Shown one piece after another: positions 34,255 to 42,564 of a stretch of 64,000 nucleotides of DNA. The notes below the pieces were generated by a model. The model did no database searches and had not been told where the DNA came from. It worked only from the letters and a program-made list of their open reading frames with translations. Origin of the DNA: an uncultured Eubacteriales bacterium. GTDB taxonomy: Bacteria; Bacillota; Clostridia; Lachnospirales; Cellulosilyticaceae. Location: positions 124,001-188,000 of the forward strand of contig URVM01000006.1 of NCBI GenBank assembly GCA_900551325.1, written 5' to 3'. Made by a program: the position numbers and the translations under genes. Every line of letters begins with the position of its first letter. Position 1 is the first letter of the stretch.

Positions 34255-34743
34255 ATGATCAAAGTACATCTTTTAGAAAAAATAATGCAGGTAGTAACAA
34301 ATGTAAGCAAATGGGTAGCCGCTGTAAAAAATAAAAAGGAAGAACAATGTAAAGATGAAAAAATACATGAACCGATAAAAAAGAAAATAATTAAAAAATT
34401 AGCTAGAAAAAATACATTACTAAAGGGTAATAAAGAGGCAGAAGAACTTAAGATAGAAGAAGTACATATTCAAGAAACAAAAGATCAGCTTGTAAGTAAA
34501 TCAAAAGTGATGAAACGATGGATAAGTTTTATAAAAGAGGAAAATGTTATTTATCTACCAAATATTTCAAGAGGAAATCAACAACAAAAACTCTATAGTG
34601 GAGATAATGTTGTTTACATAGATTTTGACAGTATAAAATACAGTAATTTAAAGACTTGTCATATGATTAAAGAGTATCATAATAAAGAAAGGTATGGAGT
34701 AAAAGCCCATTCTAGGGCACCAACACATTATTCTTATATATAA
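34255..34743 (+). CDS. Basic hydrophilic protein of unknown function
   Basis: ATG 34255 follows GAGGGGG; the in-frame ATG at 34207 lacks a ribosome site. The 162-residue product is strongly basic, with Lys-rich helical stretches (about 30-75) and a Tyr/His-rich end (RAPTHYSYI). It has no signal peptide or membrane segment. I recognise no family. It sits just upstream of the spore protease gene yabG and may be a spore-related protein with a lineage-restricted distribution. Confidence 0.6.
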   Translation: MIKVHLLEKIMQVVTNVSKWVAAVKNKKEEQCKDEKIHEPIKKKIIKKLARKNTLLKGNKEAEELKIEEVHIQETKDQLVSKSKVMKRWISFIKEENVIYLPNISRGNQQQKLYSGDNVVYIDFDSIKYSNLKTCHMIKEYHNKERYGVKAHSRAPTHYSYI

Positions 34744-34813
34744 GCTACATAGTCATAGGACTGCCTATTCATGTAATAAGATATAAAGATACTGTGAGTA
34801 GGAGTCTTGATGT

Positions 34814-35656
34814 ATGTTCATTGAAGTTGGAGATTATGTTGTACGTATTTCATACAATAGAGACATATTATTTAAAGTCATAGAAATTAAACCAAATGGA
34901 ATAGTAAAATTAAAGGGAATTTCCTATAGAGTTATTGCAGATGCACCATTATCAGATTTAGAACTAGCAGGAGGGATGCGATTTACAAGTAAAGAAAATG
35001 ATTTGATGGAGCAGATCCAAACAACAGTTAAAAATCTAGTACTAGAAAAGAAAATTATGAAGGATAAGCACAAACCCATACTTCAAAAAACAGGGAAAGT
35101 ACTACACATTGATGGAGATAGTTTTTATCTTAATTTGTGTATGAAGTACTATGATATATTAGGAGTTAATGCGGTAGGTGAAAACATCCTAGAATTTGAA
35201 CAACCAAGGAAAATTAGTAGTCTTTTGCAAAAGCACAATCCAGATATACTTGTTTTGACCGGACATGATTCATTAAATAAAAAGTATAGAAATTTATTTG
35301 ATATTAATGAGTATAAAAACTCTAAATACTTTGTTGAAGCAATAAAGGAAGCGAGGAGAGTAAATCAGGTGAGTAAGCAGCTCATCATCTTTGCTGGTGC
35401 ATGCCAATCTTACTTTGAGGCACTTTTAGAAGCAGGTGCAGATTATGCAGCATCACCAGAAAGAGTACTTATCCATGCCTTAGATCCCGTATTCATAGTA
35501 GAACGTATTGCATACTGTCCATTTAATCAAGTGTTACCCATAGAAGAAGCCATTAAAAATACAGTCACCAAATTTAGAGGTGTAGGAGGGTATGAGATTC
35601 TTGGAGTAGCACGTAAAGGTGGACCAGTGGTAGGCATAGCTGACGAGAAATCCTAA
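34814..35656 (+). CDS. yabG: Sporulation-specific protease YabG
   Basis: The 280-residue protein matches YabG, the mother-cell protease that processes spore coat proteins, and in C. difficile also the pre-pro CspBA and PrpSipA germination proteins. Recognisable blocks are GDYVVRISYNRDILFKV at the start, DILVLTGHDSLNKKYRN (about 154-170), FAGACQSYFEALLEAGADYAASPERV near 195-220 (segments quoted under 20 in each motif) and TKFRGVGGYEILG. AGGAG precedes ATG 34814. Its downstream neighbour is the SipL-like gene, the same pairing as in C. difficile. Confidence 0.92.
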   Translation: MFIEVGDYVVRISYNRDILFKVIEIKPNGIVKLKGISYRVIADAPLSDLELAGGMRFTSKENDLMEQIQTTVKNLVLEKKIMKDKHKPILQKTGKVLHIDGDSFYLNLCMKYYDILGVNAVGENILEFEQPRKISSLLQKHNPDILVLTGHDSLNKKYRNLFDINEYKNSKYFVEAIKEARRVNQVSKQLIIFAGACQSYFEALLEAGADYAASPERVLIHALDPVFIVERIAYCPFNQVLPIEEAIKNTVTKFRGVGGYEILGVARKGGPVVGIADEKS

Positions 35657-35703
35657 CGGCGCAGGATGAACGTACGAGTGTGTCTATTTTTAGAGTGGAT
35701 ATA

Positions 35704-35736
35704 AAAGACAGTCAACCGCCAGACTGTCTTTTTTTT
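35704..35736 (+). terminator. yabG terminator
   Basis: AAAGACAGTC, an 8-nt loop, GACTGTCTTT and a run of T. Confidence 0.9.
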
Positions 35737-35824
35737 ATATGTTAATTTATTAAGGGTTAAGGAATAATTAAAATGTATAAAGAATATAAATGTAATAGAA
35801 GTTAGTCCAAAATGTAAAAAACGT

Positions 35825-35856
35825 GGCATAACTAGATAACTCTTACTCATATACAT
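35825..35856 (+). promoter_or_regulatory. Candidate sigma-E promoter of the SipL-like gene
   Basis: GGCATAACT (35825-35833) and CATATACAT (35848-35856) are 14 bp apart, close to the sigma-E consensus. The -10 box is identical to that before the CotS-like gene. Confidence 0.5.
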
Positions 35857-35893
35857 AGGTAGAGTGTAAAGGTTAGAAGAGGAGGATCGTAAA

Positions 35894-37465
35894 ATGTCAG
35901 TAGAGCTTATAAGAAAACAAATGGACTTAAATGAAATGACTAGAAGAGAAACTGTACAAGTTGTTAAAGAAAGAGATATTATTGTTCCAGATGGAAAGCC
36001 AGACATGCAAAGAGTACTATATTTAGACGGAGATATTAATATTGATCAAATCGATGTGCAAGAAGATAGAGTTGTATACAAAGGTCAACTAGATACAACT
36101 ATCCTTTATGTACCTCACAACAATTCAAAGGAAATCTACACAATGAAAGGAAGTATTCCTCTTGAGGATTTTGTTATCTTAGATGGAGTAGATAGCAATC
36201 AACGTGTGGCTTTCAACTATAATATTGAACATATGCATTGGAATATTTTAAATGAACGTAAATTAAATGTTAAAGCTATTATTGGTGTTGGAGTAGAAGC
36301 AACAAAACCAAAAGAAGTAGAACTAGTAACAGGTGTAAGAAGTGAAGGACCTATCCAAACGAGTATGGACACAGTTAGTATTGTTAGACCATCTCAAAGT
36401 GGTACAGAAAAGCTTATTGTTAAAGACGAACTGACAATTCCACAAGGTAAGCCTAGTGTATGCGAAATACTTAAAATGAATACTCAGGTAAAAGAAGAGC
36501 AAGTTAAACGTACAGATAATGAGATTTTATATAATGGTATTATAGAAGTAAGTACTATGTATACAAGTCAAGATGAAGATAAACCTGTAGAAGTGGTTAA
36601 ACATCGTATTCCATTTGCAGGAAGTAGTGATGTAACTAGACCAAGTGAAGAAGCTTACTGGAATTGTGATCTTAGTGTAAAACCAACTTATGTTCAAGTT
36701 TCACCAGACTATGATGGAGAAGACCGCATCTTAGAAGTAGAGTGTATTGTAGAAGCTAAATACAATACATACGATAAGAGTGATGAAACTATTATAGATG
36801 ATGTATATTGCCCGGGCAAAAAAGTAGCTATTACAAATAATACATCAAACTATATGACACTAGCTTCTAAAGGAACAGCAAAGACATCTAAAAAAGAAAT
36901 GATGACTTTAGAAAGTGGTGCACCTAATTTAGATCAAATTTTCAGTGTGACTTTAAAGCCTATGGTAGAAGAAAAACAAATTAATGGTGACAAGCTGACA
37001 GTTAGTGGCATGCTTGAAGCTAAGATTATATTTATAGATCCAGAACATATGAATATGATTCAAACAGCGGTAGAAATGATACCATTTAGCCAAGAATTTA
37101 CACTTGAAGGGCTTTCTAAAGATGCATATATAGATGTTAAAGTTCAACCTAAAGATGTTGAAGTTGGCATATATAATAAAAATGATATTATGATCGAGTA
37201 TGTACTTGATTACTTAGTAAATGTATTCAAGAAAGAAACAGTACAGACCATTAATCAAGTCGCAGTAGAAGATATGGATAAGGAACAGTTAAATAATTAT
37301 CCAAGTATCACAGTATATGTAGTTAAAAAGGGAGATACTCTTTGGAGTCTTGCAAAACGCTTTAATACTACAGTACAAGACATTGTAGAAATCAATGACT
37401 TGGATGAGAATGCTACCCTTAATGTAGGTCAAAAACTTATTATCCTTAAAAAAACTAAATTTTAA
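35894..37465 (+). CDS. sipL: SipL-like spore morphogenesis protein (SPOCS/DUF3794 plus LysM)
   Basis: The 523-residue protein carries repeated SPOCS (DUF3794) domains: VKERDIIVPDGKPDMQRVL near 20, a second at LTIPQGKPSVCEILK near 185, and a third weaker one after about 330. A single C-terminal LysM domain follows (about 475-521: YVVKKGDTLWSLAKRFN, NVGQKLIIL). This is the architecture of C. difficile SipL, the functional counterpart of SpoVID, which tethers SpoIVA and the coat to the forespore. AGGAGG precedes ATG. The sigma-E-like promoter and yabG neighbour support the assignment. Confidence 0.88.
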   Translation: MSVELIRKQMDLNEMTRRETVQVVKERDIIVPDGKPDMQRVLYLDGDINIDQIDVQEDRVVYKGQLDTTILYVPHNNSKEIYTMKGSIPLEDFVILDGVDSNQRVAFNYNIEHMHWNILNERKLNVKAIIGVGVEATKPKEVELVTGVRSEGPIQTSMDTVSIVRPSQSGTEKLIVKDELTIPQGKPSVCEILKMNTQVKEEQVKRTDNEILYNGIIEVSTMYTSQDEDKPVEVVKHRIPFAGSSDVTRPSEEAYWNCDLSVKPTYVQVSPDYDGEDRILEVECIVEAKYNTYDKSDETIIDDVYCPGKKVAITNNTSNYMTLASKGTAKTSKKEMMTLESGAPNLDQIFSVTLKPMVEEKQINGDKLTVSGMLEAKIIFIDPEHMNMIQTAVEMIPFSQEFTLEGLSKDAYIDVKVQPKDVEVGIYNKNDIMIEYVLDYLVNVFKKETVQTINQVAVEDMDKEQLNNYPSITVYVVKKGDTLWSLAKRFNTTVQDIVEINDLDENATLNVGQKLIILKKTKF

Positions 37466-37471
37466 ATAATA

Positions 37472-37517
37472 AACCCTTAGAACATAATTAAAAAATAAGT
37501 TCTAAGGGTTGTATTTT
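37472..37517 (+). terminator. sipL terminator
   Basis: AACCCTTAGAAC and GTTCTAAGGGTT are perfect complements around a 15-nt loop, followed by GTATTTTTAT. Confidence 0.75.
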
Positions 37518-37610
37518 TATGAGTGATATTAATAGACCTTAATAGAAAAATTTGTTATAATTTTAAAACAGATACAATATAAAAAATTAAATATGCAAAA
37601 GGGGGATACA

Positions 37611-38513
37611 ATGAGTAATATTTTGCTTGAAACAGGAAACGGTGAGTTTGAGATTGTAGAGTTTTTAGTAAATGGAACCCATTATGGAATTAATGTGTTA
37701 AAAATCAAGGAAATCGTAAGACCGAATGAGGTATCTCCATTACCTGGATCTACAAAGGGTATAGTGGGACGAGCTGTTGTACGTGACAACATGGTATCAA
37801 CAATTGACCTGAAGAAAGTTATCAATGGAGTAAATATAGATACACAAAATGGTACGATGGGCTTATTATGTGAATTTAATCAAACTACAGTTGTATTCTT
37901 AATTGAAGAAGTAGTAGGCATTAAACGTGTGAAATGGTCAGAAATAACTAATTCGGGTGGTATAGATCAAGACTCTTTAATAATAGGAACTGTACTATTA
38001 AACGAAAAGATTATAATGTTACTTGACTTTGAAAGTATTCTCCTATCACTTGATCCAAATAATAAAAGTTATCATGAAACCTTTAAAGATGATGGTAAAA
38101 AGCATGCTAGAAACAAAGTAGATTTAGTTATTGCAGATGATTCTAAAACAGTGAGAGAGCTTCTTAAAGATGCACTAGAAGATGCAGGATATAACAGCCT
38201 AAAAGTTTTTAATGATGGTTTAGAAGCGTATGAATACTTAACAAGTGTTAAAGAAGAGTTTGGTAAAAACTTTAATCAACAAGTTAATTTACTTATTTCT
38301 GATATTGAGATGCCTATGTTAGATGGATATACTTTAACTAAGAGAATTAAAGAAGATGAAGTATTAGGAAGTTTACCAGTTATTCTGTTTTCTTCATTAA
38401 TTACAGATGAGTTATATAAAAAAGGTGAACAAGTAGGTGCTGATGCACAAATTAGTAAACCATCCATCAAAACATTGGTTGGAACAATAGATGGTTTATT
38501 AGGGATTAAATAA
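37611..38513 (+). CDS. cheV: CheV chemotaxis coupling protein (CheW plus receiver)
   Basis: ATG 37611 is preceded by AAAAGGGGG; an upstream in-frame ATG at 37593 lies before that site. The 300-residue protein has an N-terminal CheW-like domain (EFLVNGTHYGINVLKIKEIV, about 14-33; PGSTKGIVGRAVVRD) and a C-terminal receiver domain (about 170-300). The receiver shows IADDS, the phosphoacceptor Asp in LISDIEMP, and the Lys of ISKPS. CheV links chemoreceptors to CheA and adapts the signal by phosphorylation. The gene has its own terminator and is away from any che operon; a chemoreceptor gene lies 7 kb downstream. Confidence 0.92.
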   Translation: MSNILLETGNGEFEIVEFLVNGTHYGINVLKIKEIVRPNEVSPLPGSTKGIVGRAVVRDNMVSTIDLKKVINGVNIDTQNGTMGLLCEFNQTTVVFLIEEVVGIKRVKWSEITNSGGIDQDSLIIGTVLLNEKIIMLLDFESILLSLDPNNKSYHETFKDDGKKHARNKVDLVIADDSKTVRELLKDALEDAGYNSLKVFNDGLEAYEYLTSVKEEFGKNFNQQVNLLISDIEMPMLDGYTLTKRIKEDEVLGSLPVILFSSLITDELYKKGEQVGADAQISKPSIKTLVGTIDGLLGIK

Positions 38514-38516
38514 ATA

Positions 38517-38559
38517 AAAGGGGTGCCACAAGTTTTAAAGGTGGCATCCTTTGTTTTTT
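38517..38559 (+). terminator. cheV terminator
   Basis: AAAGGGGTGCCAC pairs with GTGGCATCCTTT (one G-T pair and one bulge) around an 11-nt loop, followed by a run of six T after a G. Confidence 0.75.
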
Positions 38560-38581
38560 GTATACAAGAAATACATTTTCA

Positions 38582-38611
38582 TTGACTAAGTCTTTTTTAA
38601 AAGGGTATAAT
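38582..38611 (+). promoter_or_regulatory. Sigma-A promoter of ispE-gntR
   Basis: TTGACT (38582-38587), 18-bp spacer, TATAAT (38606-38611). The ispE start is 32 bp downstream. Confidence 0.75.
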
Positions 38612-38642
38612 ATAAAAAATACCAAAAATGAAGGAGCTACTA

Positions 38643-39563
38643 ATGGATACAATAGTACTTAAAGCTAGAGGTAAGATTAACCTTACACTAGACGTGGTAG
38701 GTAAACGTGACAATGGGTATCATGACTTAAGAATGATCATGCAGACAATTAATTTGCACGATACGATTACAATTACGAAGACTAAAACACCAGGTATTCG
38801 TATCAATAATAACTTAGCATGGCTCCCAAAGGATGATAAAAACATTACTTACAAAGCAGCTGTCAAATTTCTAGAAGAGAGCAATATAAAAGCAGGTATT
38901 TATATAGATATTTTCAAACGTATACCTGTTGCGGCGGGTCTAGCTGGAGGCAGCAGTGACGCAGCAGCAGTGCTCATAGGATTAAATAAGCTATTTGATA
39001 CAAAATACAGTAAGAAGAAACTTATGGAAATCGGTGTAGAAATTGGAGCAGATGTACCTTTTTGTATTTTAAGAGGAACGGCCCTTGCTGAAGGAATAGG
39101 AGAAGTGTTAACTCCATTACCATCTTTACCACCTATGCATATTGTCTTAGCTAAACCTAATATTAGTGTTTCTACTGCAAGTGTATACAAAGCACTAAAT
39201 GTACAAGAAATTAAGAAGCATCCAGAGACTGATGAGTATGTAGAAGCAATTAAAAATCGAGATATAGATTATCTAGTGACACATATGGAAAATGTATTAG
39301 AAGATGTAACGATCAAAATGCATCCTCAAATTCAAGAAATAAAAGAAGATATGTTACGTATGGGTGCACTAGGAAGCATGATGAGTGGTAGTGGACCAAC
39401 TGTATTTGGTATTTTCCCGAGCAAGTATGAAGCAACATTGGCGGCAGAGTATTTCAAAAACAAATGTAAACTAAGAGAAGTACATGTGACCAGTACATTT
39501 TGTAAGGCCAAGAGAGAGGGGAAAAGAAGATATGAGAGAAAACGATACAGACATGAAGATTAA
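38643..39563 (+). CDS. ispE: 4-diphosphocytidyl-2-C-methyl-D-erythritol kinase
   Basis: ATG 38643 follows AAGGAG at 6-nt spacing. The 306-residue GHMP kinase shows the N-terminal ARGKINLTLDVVGKRDNGYH, the ATP loop PVAAGLAGGSSDAAA near 95-109 and the C-terminal MSGSGPTVFG. It phosphorylates the 2-hydroxyl of CDP-methylerythritol in the MEP isoprenoid pathway in the cytoplasm. It overlaps the GntR gene by 32 bp, an overlap also seen in other Clostridia, implying translational coupling. Confidence 0.95.
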   Translation: MDTIVLKARGKINLTLDVVGKRDNGYHDLRMIMQTINLHDTITITKTKTPGIRINNNLAWLPKDDKNITYKAAVKFLEESNIKAGIYIDIFKRIPVAAGLAGGSSDAAAVLIGLNKLFDTKYSKKKLMEIGVEIGADVPFCILRGTALAEGIGEVLTPLPSLPPMHIVLAKPNISVSTASVYKALNVQEIKKHPETDEYVEAIKNRDIDYLVTHMENVLEDVTIKMHPQIQEIKEDMLRMGALGSMMSGSGPTVFGIFPSKYEATLAAEYFKNKCKLREVHVTSTFCKAKREGKRRYERKRYRHED

Positions 39564-40209
39564 TGAGTACTTACCTTTAAGGGATATAGTTTTTCAAACT
39601 ATTAGAAAAGCCATTCTAAATGGGGAGTTAGAACCAGGGGAAAGGCTTATGGAAACACAATTAGGAGAAAAACTAGGTGTAAGTCGTACGCCTATACGAG
39701 AAGCTATCAGAAAACTAGAACTTGAAGGATTAGTTGTTATGGTACCACGTAAAGGCGCACAAGTGGCTCAATTTACTATAAAAGATATAGAGGATGTGCT
39801 ACAAGTTAGAGCTTCCCTAGAAGCACTTGCTGCAAAGCTTGCATGCAAACATATGGATGAACGTTCATTCTTAAAGTTACAGCTTATCATTACAGAATAT
39901 GAATATGCAGCAAAAGAAGACGATATTGAGGTAATGATCCAAAAAGATATTGAATTCCATGATACCATTGCACTTGCATCTCAAAATGACAAACTTATTC
40001 AACTATATAATAATATGAGAGAGCAAGTACAACGCTATCGTATTGCATATCTCAAGAATACAGAACAAAGCAATGCTGTGATAGCAGAGCATAATGAAAT
40101 CTTAAAAGCATTAAAAGATGGAGAAGAAGAGGTAGCTGCAAAGCTTGCTACTAAGCATATTGAAACACAATGTAGCTCTATTATGCGATTTATCAATAGT
40201 AGAAAATAA
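39532..40209 (+). CDS. GntR-family regulator, FadR/FCD subgroup
   Basis: The 225-residue protein has an N-terminal winged helix (about 12-75: LEPGERLMETQLGEKLGVSRTPIREAIRKLE quoted by its core TPIREAIRKLELEG) and an all-helical FCD ligand domain (about 85-220). The FCD domain has an E-FHD segment (DIEFHDTIA) and late histidines (EHNEIL, KHIETQ) that bind a metal in this subgroup. Ligands are usually organic acids; none can be inferred here. It begins inside ispE and is followed by a strong terminator. Confidence 0.9.
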   Translation: MRENDTDMKINEYLPLRDIVFQTIRKAILNGELEPGERLMETQLGEKLGVSRTPIREAIRKLELEGLVVMVPRKGAQVAQFTIKDIEDVLQVRASLEALAAKLACKHMDERSFLKLQLIITEYEYAAKEDDIEVMIQKDIEFHDTIALASQNDKLIQLYNNMREQVQRYRIAYLKNTEQSNAVIAEHNEILKALKDGEEEVAAKLATKHIETQCSSIMRFINSRK

Positions 40210-40251
40210 AAGAGATTATCTCCTGATTAATATTTATAAAGTTTAATAAGT

Positions 40252-40299
40252 AAAAGGCCTGTGAAGCTAGGATTATATCCTAGCTTCACAGGCCTTTTT
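40252..40299 (+). terminator. Very strong terminator after gntR
   Basis: A 21-bp perfect stem with core GGCCTGTGAAGCTAGGA and a 5-nt loop, then TTTT. It isolates the upstream housekeeping genes from the glycan region. Confidence 0.95.
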
Positions 40300-40344
40300 A
40301 ATATAAATGACACAAGCATTTATAAATCAAAAATTCCTTTAAAA

Positions 40345-40526
40345 ATGTAAACAAATATGTAAAGTATTACGTGAAAAATAAAGGGTTAATGTAAAAAATA
40401 AAACAAAAGTGTAAAATTTGTTGTTGCCATTTGCACAAAAAGGGTTTATTATGTAATTACATTAAGTAAATAATAAACAAAAAATTCTTCGAGAAAAAAT
40501 ATAATGTAAAAAATAGTTTACATTAT
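40345..40526 (+). promoter_or_regulatory. Cluster of ATGTAAA motifs and palindromes before the sugar ABC operon
   Basis: ATGTAAA occurs at 40345, 40357, 40389 and 40504, with TGTAAA at 40410. ATGTAATTACAT (40451-40462) is a perfect palindrome. ATAATGTAAA and TTTACATTAT (40501-40526) form a perfect 10-bp inverted repeat with a 6-bp centre, ending 36 bp before the first permease gene. These are plausible operators, perhaps for the LacI regulator at 44236. The region is AT-rich, so chance occurrence of single motifs is possible. Confidence 0.5.
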
Positions 40527-40562
40527 GGTTGACAATTTCATAAATTTTATAGGAGGGATTAG

Positions 40563-41519
40563 ATGAAGGCAAAAGCTCAACAAATTAAACCAAGAAGATT
40601 CAAGTTTACTCGAGATGATGTAGAGTTAACACTACTCGCATTGCCTACAGCAATATGGTATGTAATATTTAGTTTCCTACCAATGGTTGGTATTCTAATT
40701 GCGTTTAAGAACTTTAGAATGTTTCCAGGAAAAGGGTTCTTCCAAAGTTTAATGGCAAGTGATTGGGTTGGTTTAACAAACTTTGAATTCTTATTCAAAA
40801 CACCAGATGCAGCAGTTATATTGCGTAATACAATTTGTTACAATGTAATTTTTATTATTTTAGGAGTAGTCATTCCCGTATCACTAGCTATTGCCATTAC
40901 TCAGTTATATAGTAATAAGTTAGCTAAACTCTGTCAGACAGCAATGTTCTTACCTCACTTTTTATCATGGGTAGTAGTAAGTTACTTCTTATTTGCTTTT
41001 TTAAGTTATGACAAAGGTATTATCAATCAAATTTTAGCAACTTTTGGGATGCAACCAATACAATGGTACATGGAACAAGATTACTGGCCATATATCTTAG
41101 TATTTATGAATACATGGAAATCAGTAGGATATGGAATGGTTGTATACCTTGCAGCTATCGCTGGTATTGACAAAACATATTATGAAGCAGCAGTTATAGA
41201 TGGTGCTACAAAATGGCAACAAATAAAGTACATTACAATTCCTGCTATTAAGCCAATTATTATTATCATGTTTATCATGTCTGTAGGTAATATTTTTAGA
41301 TCAGACTTTGGTTTATTCTATCAGTTACCAAGAAATGCAGGAACATTATTCAATGCAACAGCAACTATCGATACATATGTTTATAAAGCAATTGAAGGTA
41401 CAGGAAGTATGGCAATGAGTTCAGCAGCAGCATTTTTCCAATCAGTTATTGGCTTTATTACAATTATTACTGCTAATGCTATTGTTAAGAAAATTGATGG
41501 TGAAAATGGATTATTCTAA
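40563..41519 (+). CDS. Sugar ABC transporter permease, LplB type
   Basis: The 318-residue permease has six membrane segments and the EAA-type loop YEAAVIDGATKWQQIKYITIPAIKP near 207-231 (core EAAVIDGATKWQQIKYI). It begins with a basic cytoplasmic tail and TLLALPTAIWYVIFSFLPM. LplB-type permeases import oligosaccharides, typically uronate- or host-glycan-derived, in Firmicutes. AGGAGG precedes ATG. The second permease follows 14 bp downstream and the lipoprotein next, forming one importer. The ATPase is not encoded here; such importers commonly use a shared MsmK-type ATPase. Confidence 0.9.
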   Translation: MKAKAQQIKPRRFKFTRDDVELTLLALPTAIWYVIFSFLPMVGILIAFKNFRMFPGKGFFQSLMASDWVGLTNFEFLFKTPDAAVILRNTICYNVIFIILGVVIPVSLAIAITQLYSNKLAKLCQTAMFLPHFLSWVVVSYFLFAFLSYDKGIINQILATFGMQPIQWYMEQDYWPYILVFMNTWKSVGYGMVVYLAAIAGIDKTYYEAAVIDGATKWQQIKYITIPAIKPIIIIMFIMSVGNIFRSDFGLFYQLPRNAGTLFNATATIDTYVYKAIEGTGSMAMSSAAAFFQSVIGFITIITANAIVKKIDGENGLF

Positions 41520-41533
41520 AGGGAGGGACATAG

Positions 41534-42475
41534 ATGAACAAATTACTAAAAAGAGAAAAAGAAGTTTTAGAAGGTGTAGAAAAGTTTAACCGTGTGTCTA
41601 AACCAACAAACCTGTTATTATCAGCACTATTTATCTTGTTTGGCATAATCTGTGTACTACCAGTTATCTTAGTATTTATGATCTCAATTAGTTCAGAACA
41701 GTCAATTGCTCAATATGGATATAGATTTTGGCCAAAAGAATTTTCATTACAAGCTTATAAGTATCTCTGGGATTCTAGAGAAAGTATCTTTAATGCTTTT
41801 GGTGTTTCTGTTCTTGTTACAGTTCTAGGAACAGTAGTAGGGTTAATTTTAAATACGAGTATTGCTTATTCCTTATCTAGAAAAAACTTTAAATTAAGAG
41901 GTTTCTTCACATGGCTTATTTTTATTCCTATGTTATTTAGTGGTGGTATGATTTCATTTTACATCACTGTTTCAACAGTATTAGGATTAAAAGATAGTAT
42001 TTGGGCACTAATTTTACCGATGTCTGTATCATCTTTCTATATTATTATGCTTAGAACATTCTTTACAACAACGGTACCGGATGCCTTGATTGAATCCGCT
42101 AAAATTGATGGTGCAAGTCAGCTTAGAATCTTTACAACAATTGTACTTCCAATTTCATTACCAGCAATTGCAACTATAGGATTATTCCTTACATTTGCAT
42201 ATTGGAATGATTGGTATAATGCACTTTTATTCATTGATAATTCAAAACTCGTACCACTTCAAGCTATGCTTAACCGTATTCAAAACGATATTGAATTCAT
42301 CAACCAAAACGTTGCTACTTTAGGAGCTTCAGTAGCTGAAATGATGTCTAAATTGCCTACAGAAAGTGTAAGAATGGCTATTGTTATGCTAGTTGTTTTA
42401 CCAATTGCTTGTTCTTATCCATTCTTCCAAAAATACTTCATTTCAGGCCTTACAGTAGGTGCTGTAAAAGAATAA
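41534..42475 (+). CDS. Carbohydrate ABC transporter permease, LplC/YtcP type
   Basis: The 313-residue partner permease has six membrane segments and the coupling loop ALIESAKIDGASQLRIF near 178-194. The family-typical end SGLTVGAVKE is present. It follows the first permease by 14 bp with its own GGGAGGG site and pairs with it to form the transmembrane channel. Confidence 0.9.
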   Translation: MNKLLKREKEVLEGVEKFNRVSKPTNLLLSALFILFGIICVLPVILVFMISISSEQSIAQYGYRFWPKEFSLQAYKYLWDSRESIFNAFGVSVLVTVLGTVVGLILNTSIAYSLSRKNFKLRGFFTWLIFIPMLFSGGMISFYITVSTVLGLKDSIWALILPMSVSSFYIIMLRTFFTTTVPDALIESAKIDGASQLRIFTTIVLPISLPAIATIGLFLTFAYWNDWYNALLFIDNSKLVPLQAMLNRIQNDIEFINQNVATLGASVAEMMSKLPTESVRMAIVMLVVLPIACSYPFFQKYFISGLTVGAVKE

Positions 42476-42564
42476 GAAATTAAGTCCTTTGGGATTTAAT
42501 AATAAACAAAACTATTACAAATCAAAAATAACACAAAAAGGTAATGTGAAAGGGGTAATTGAAA

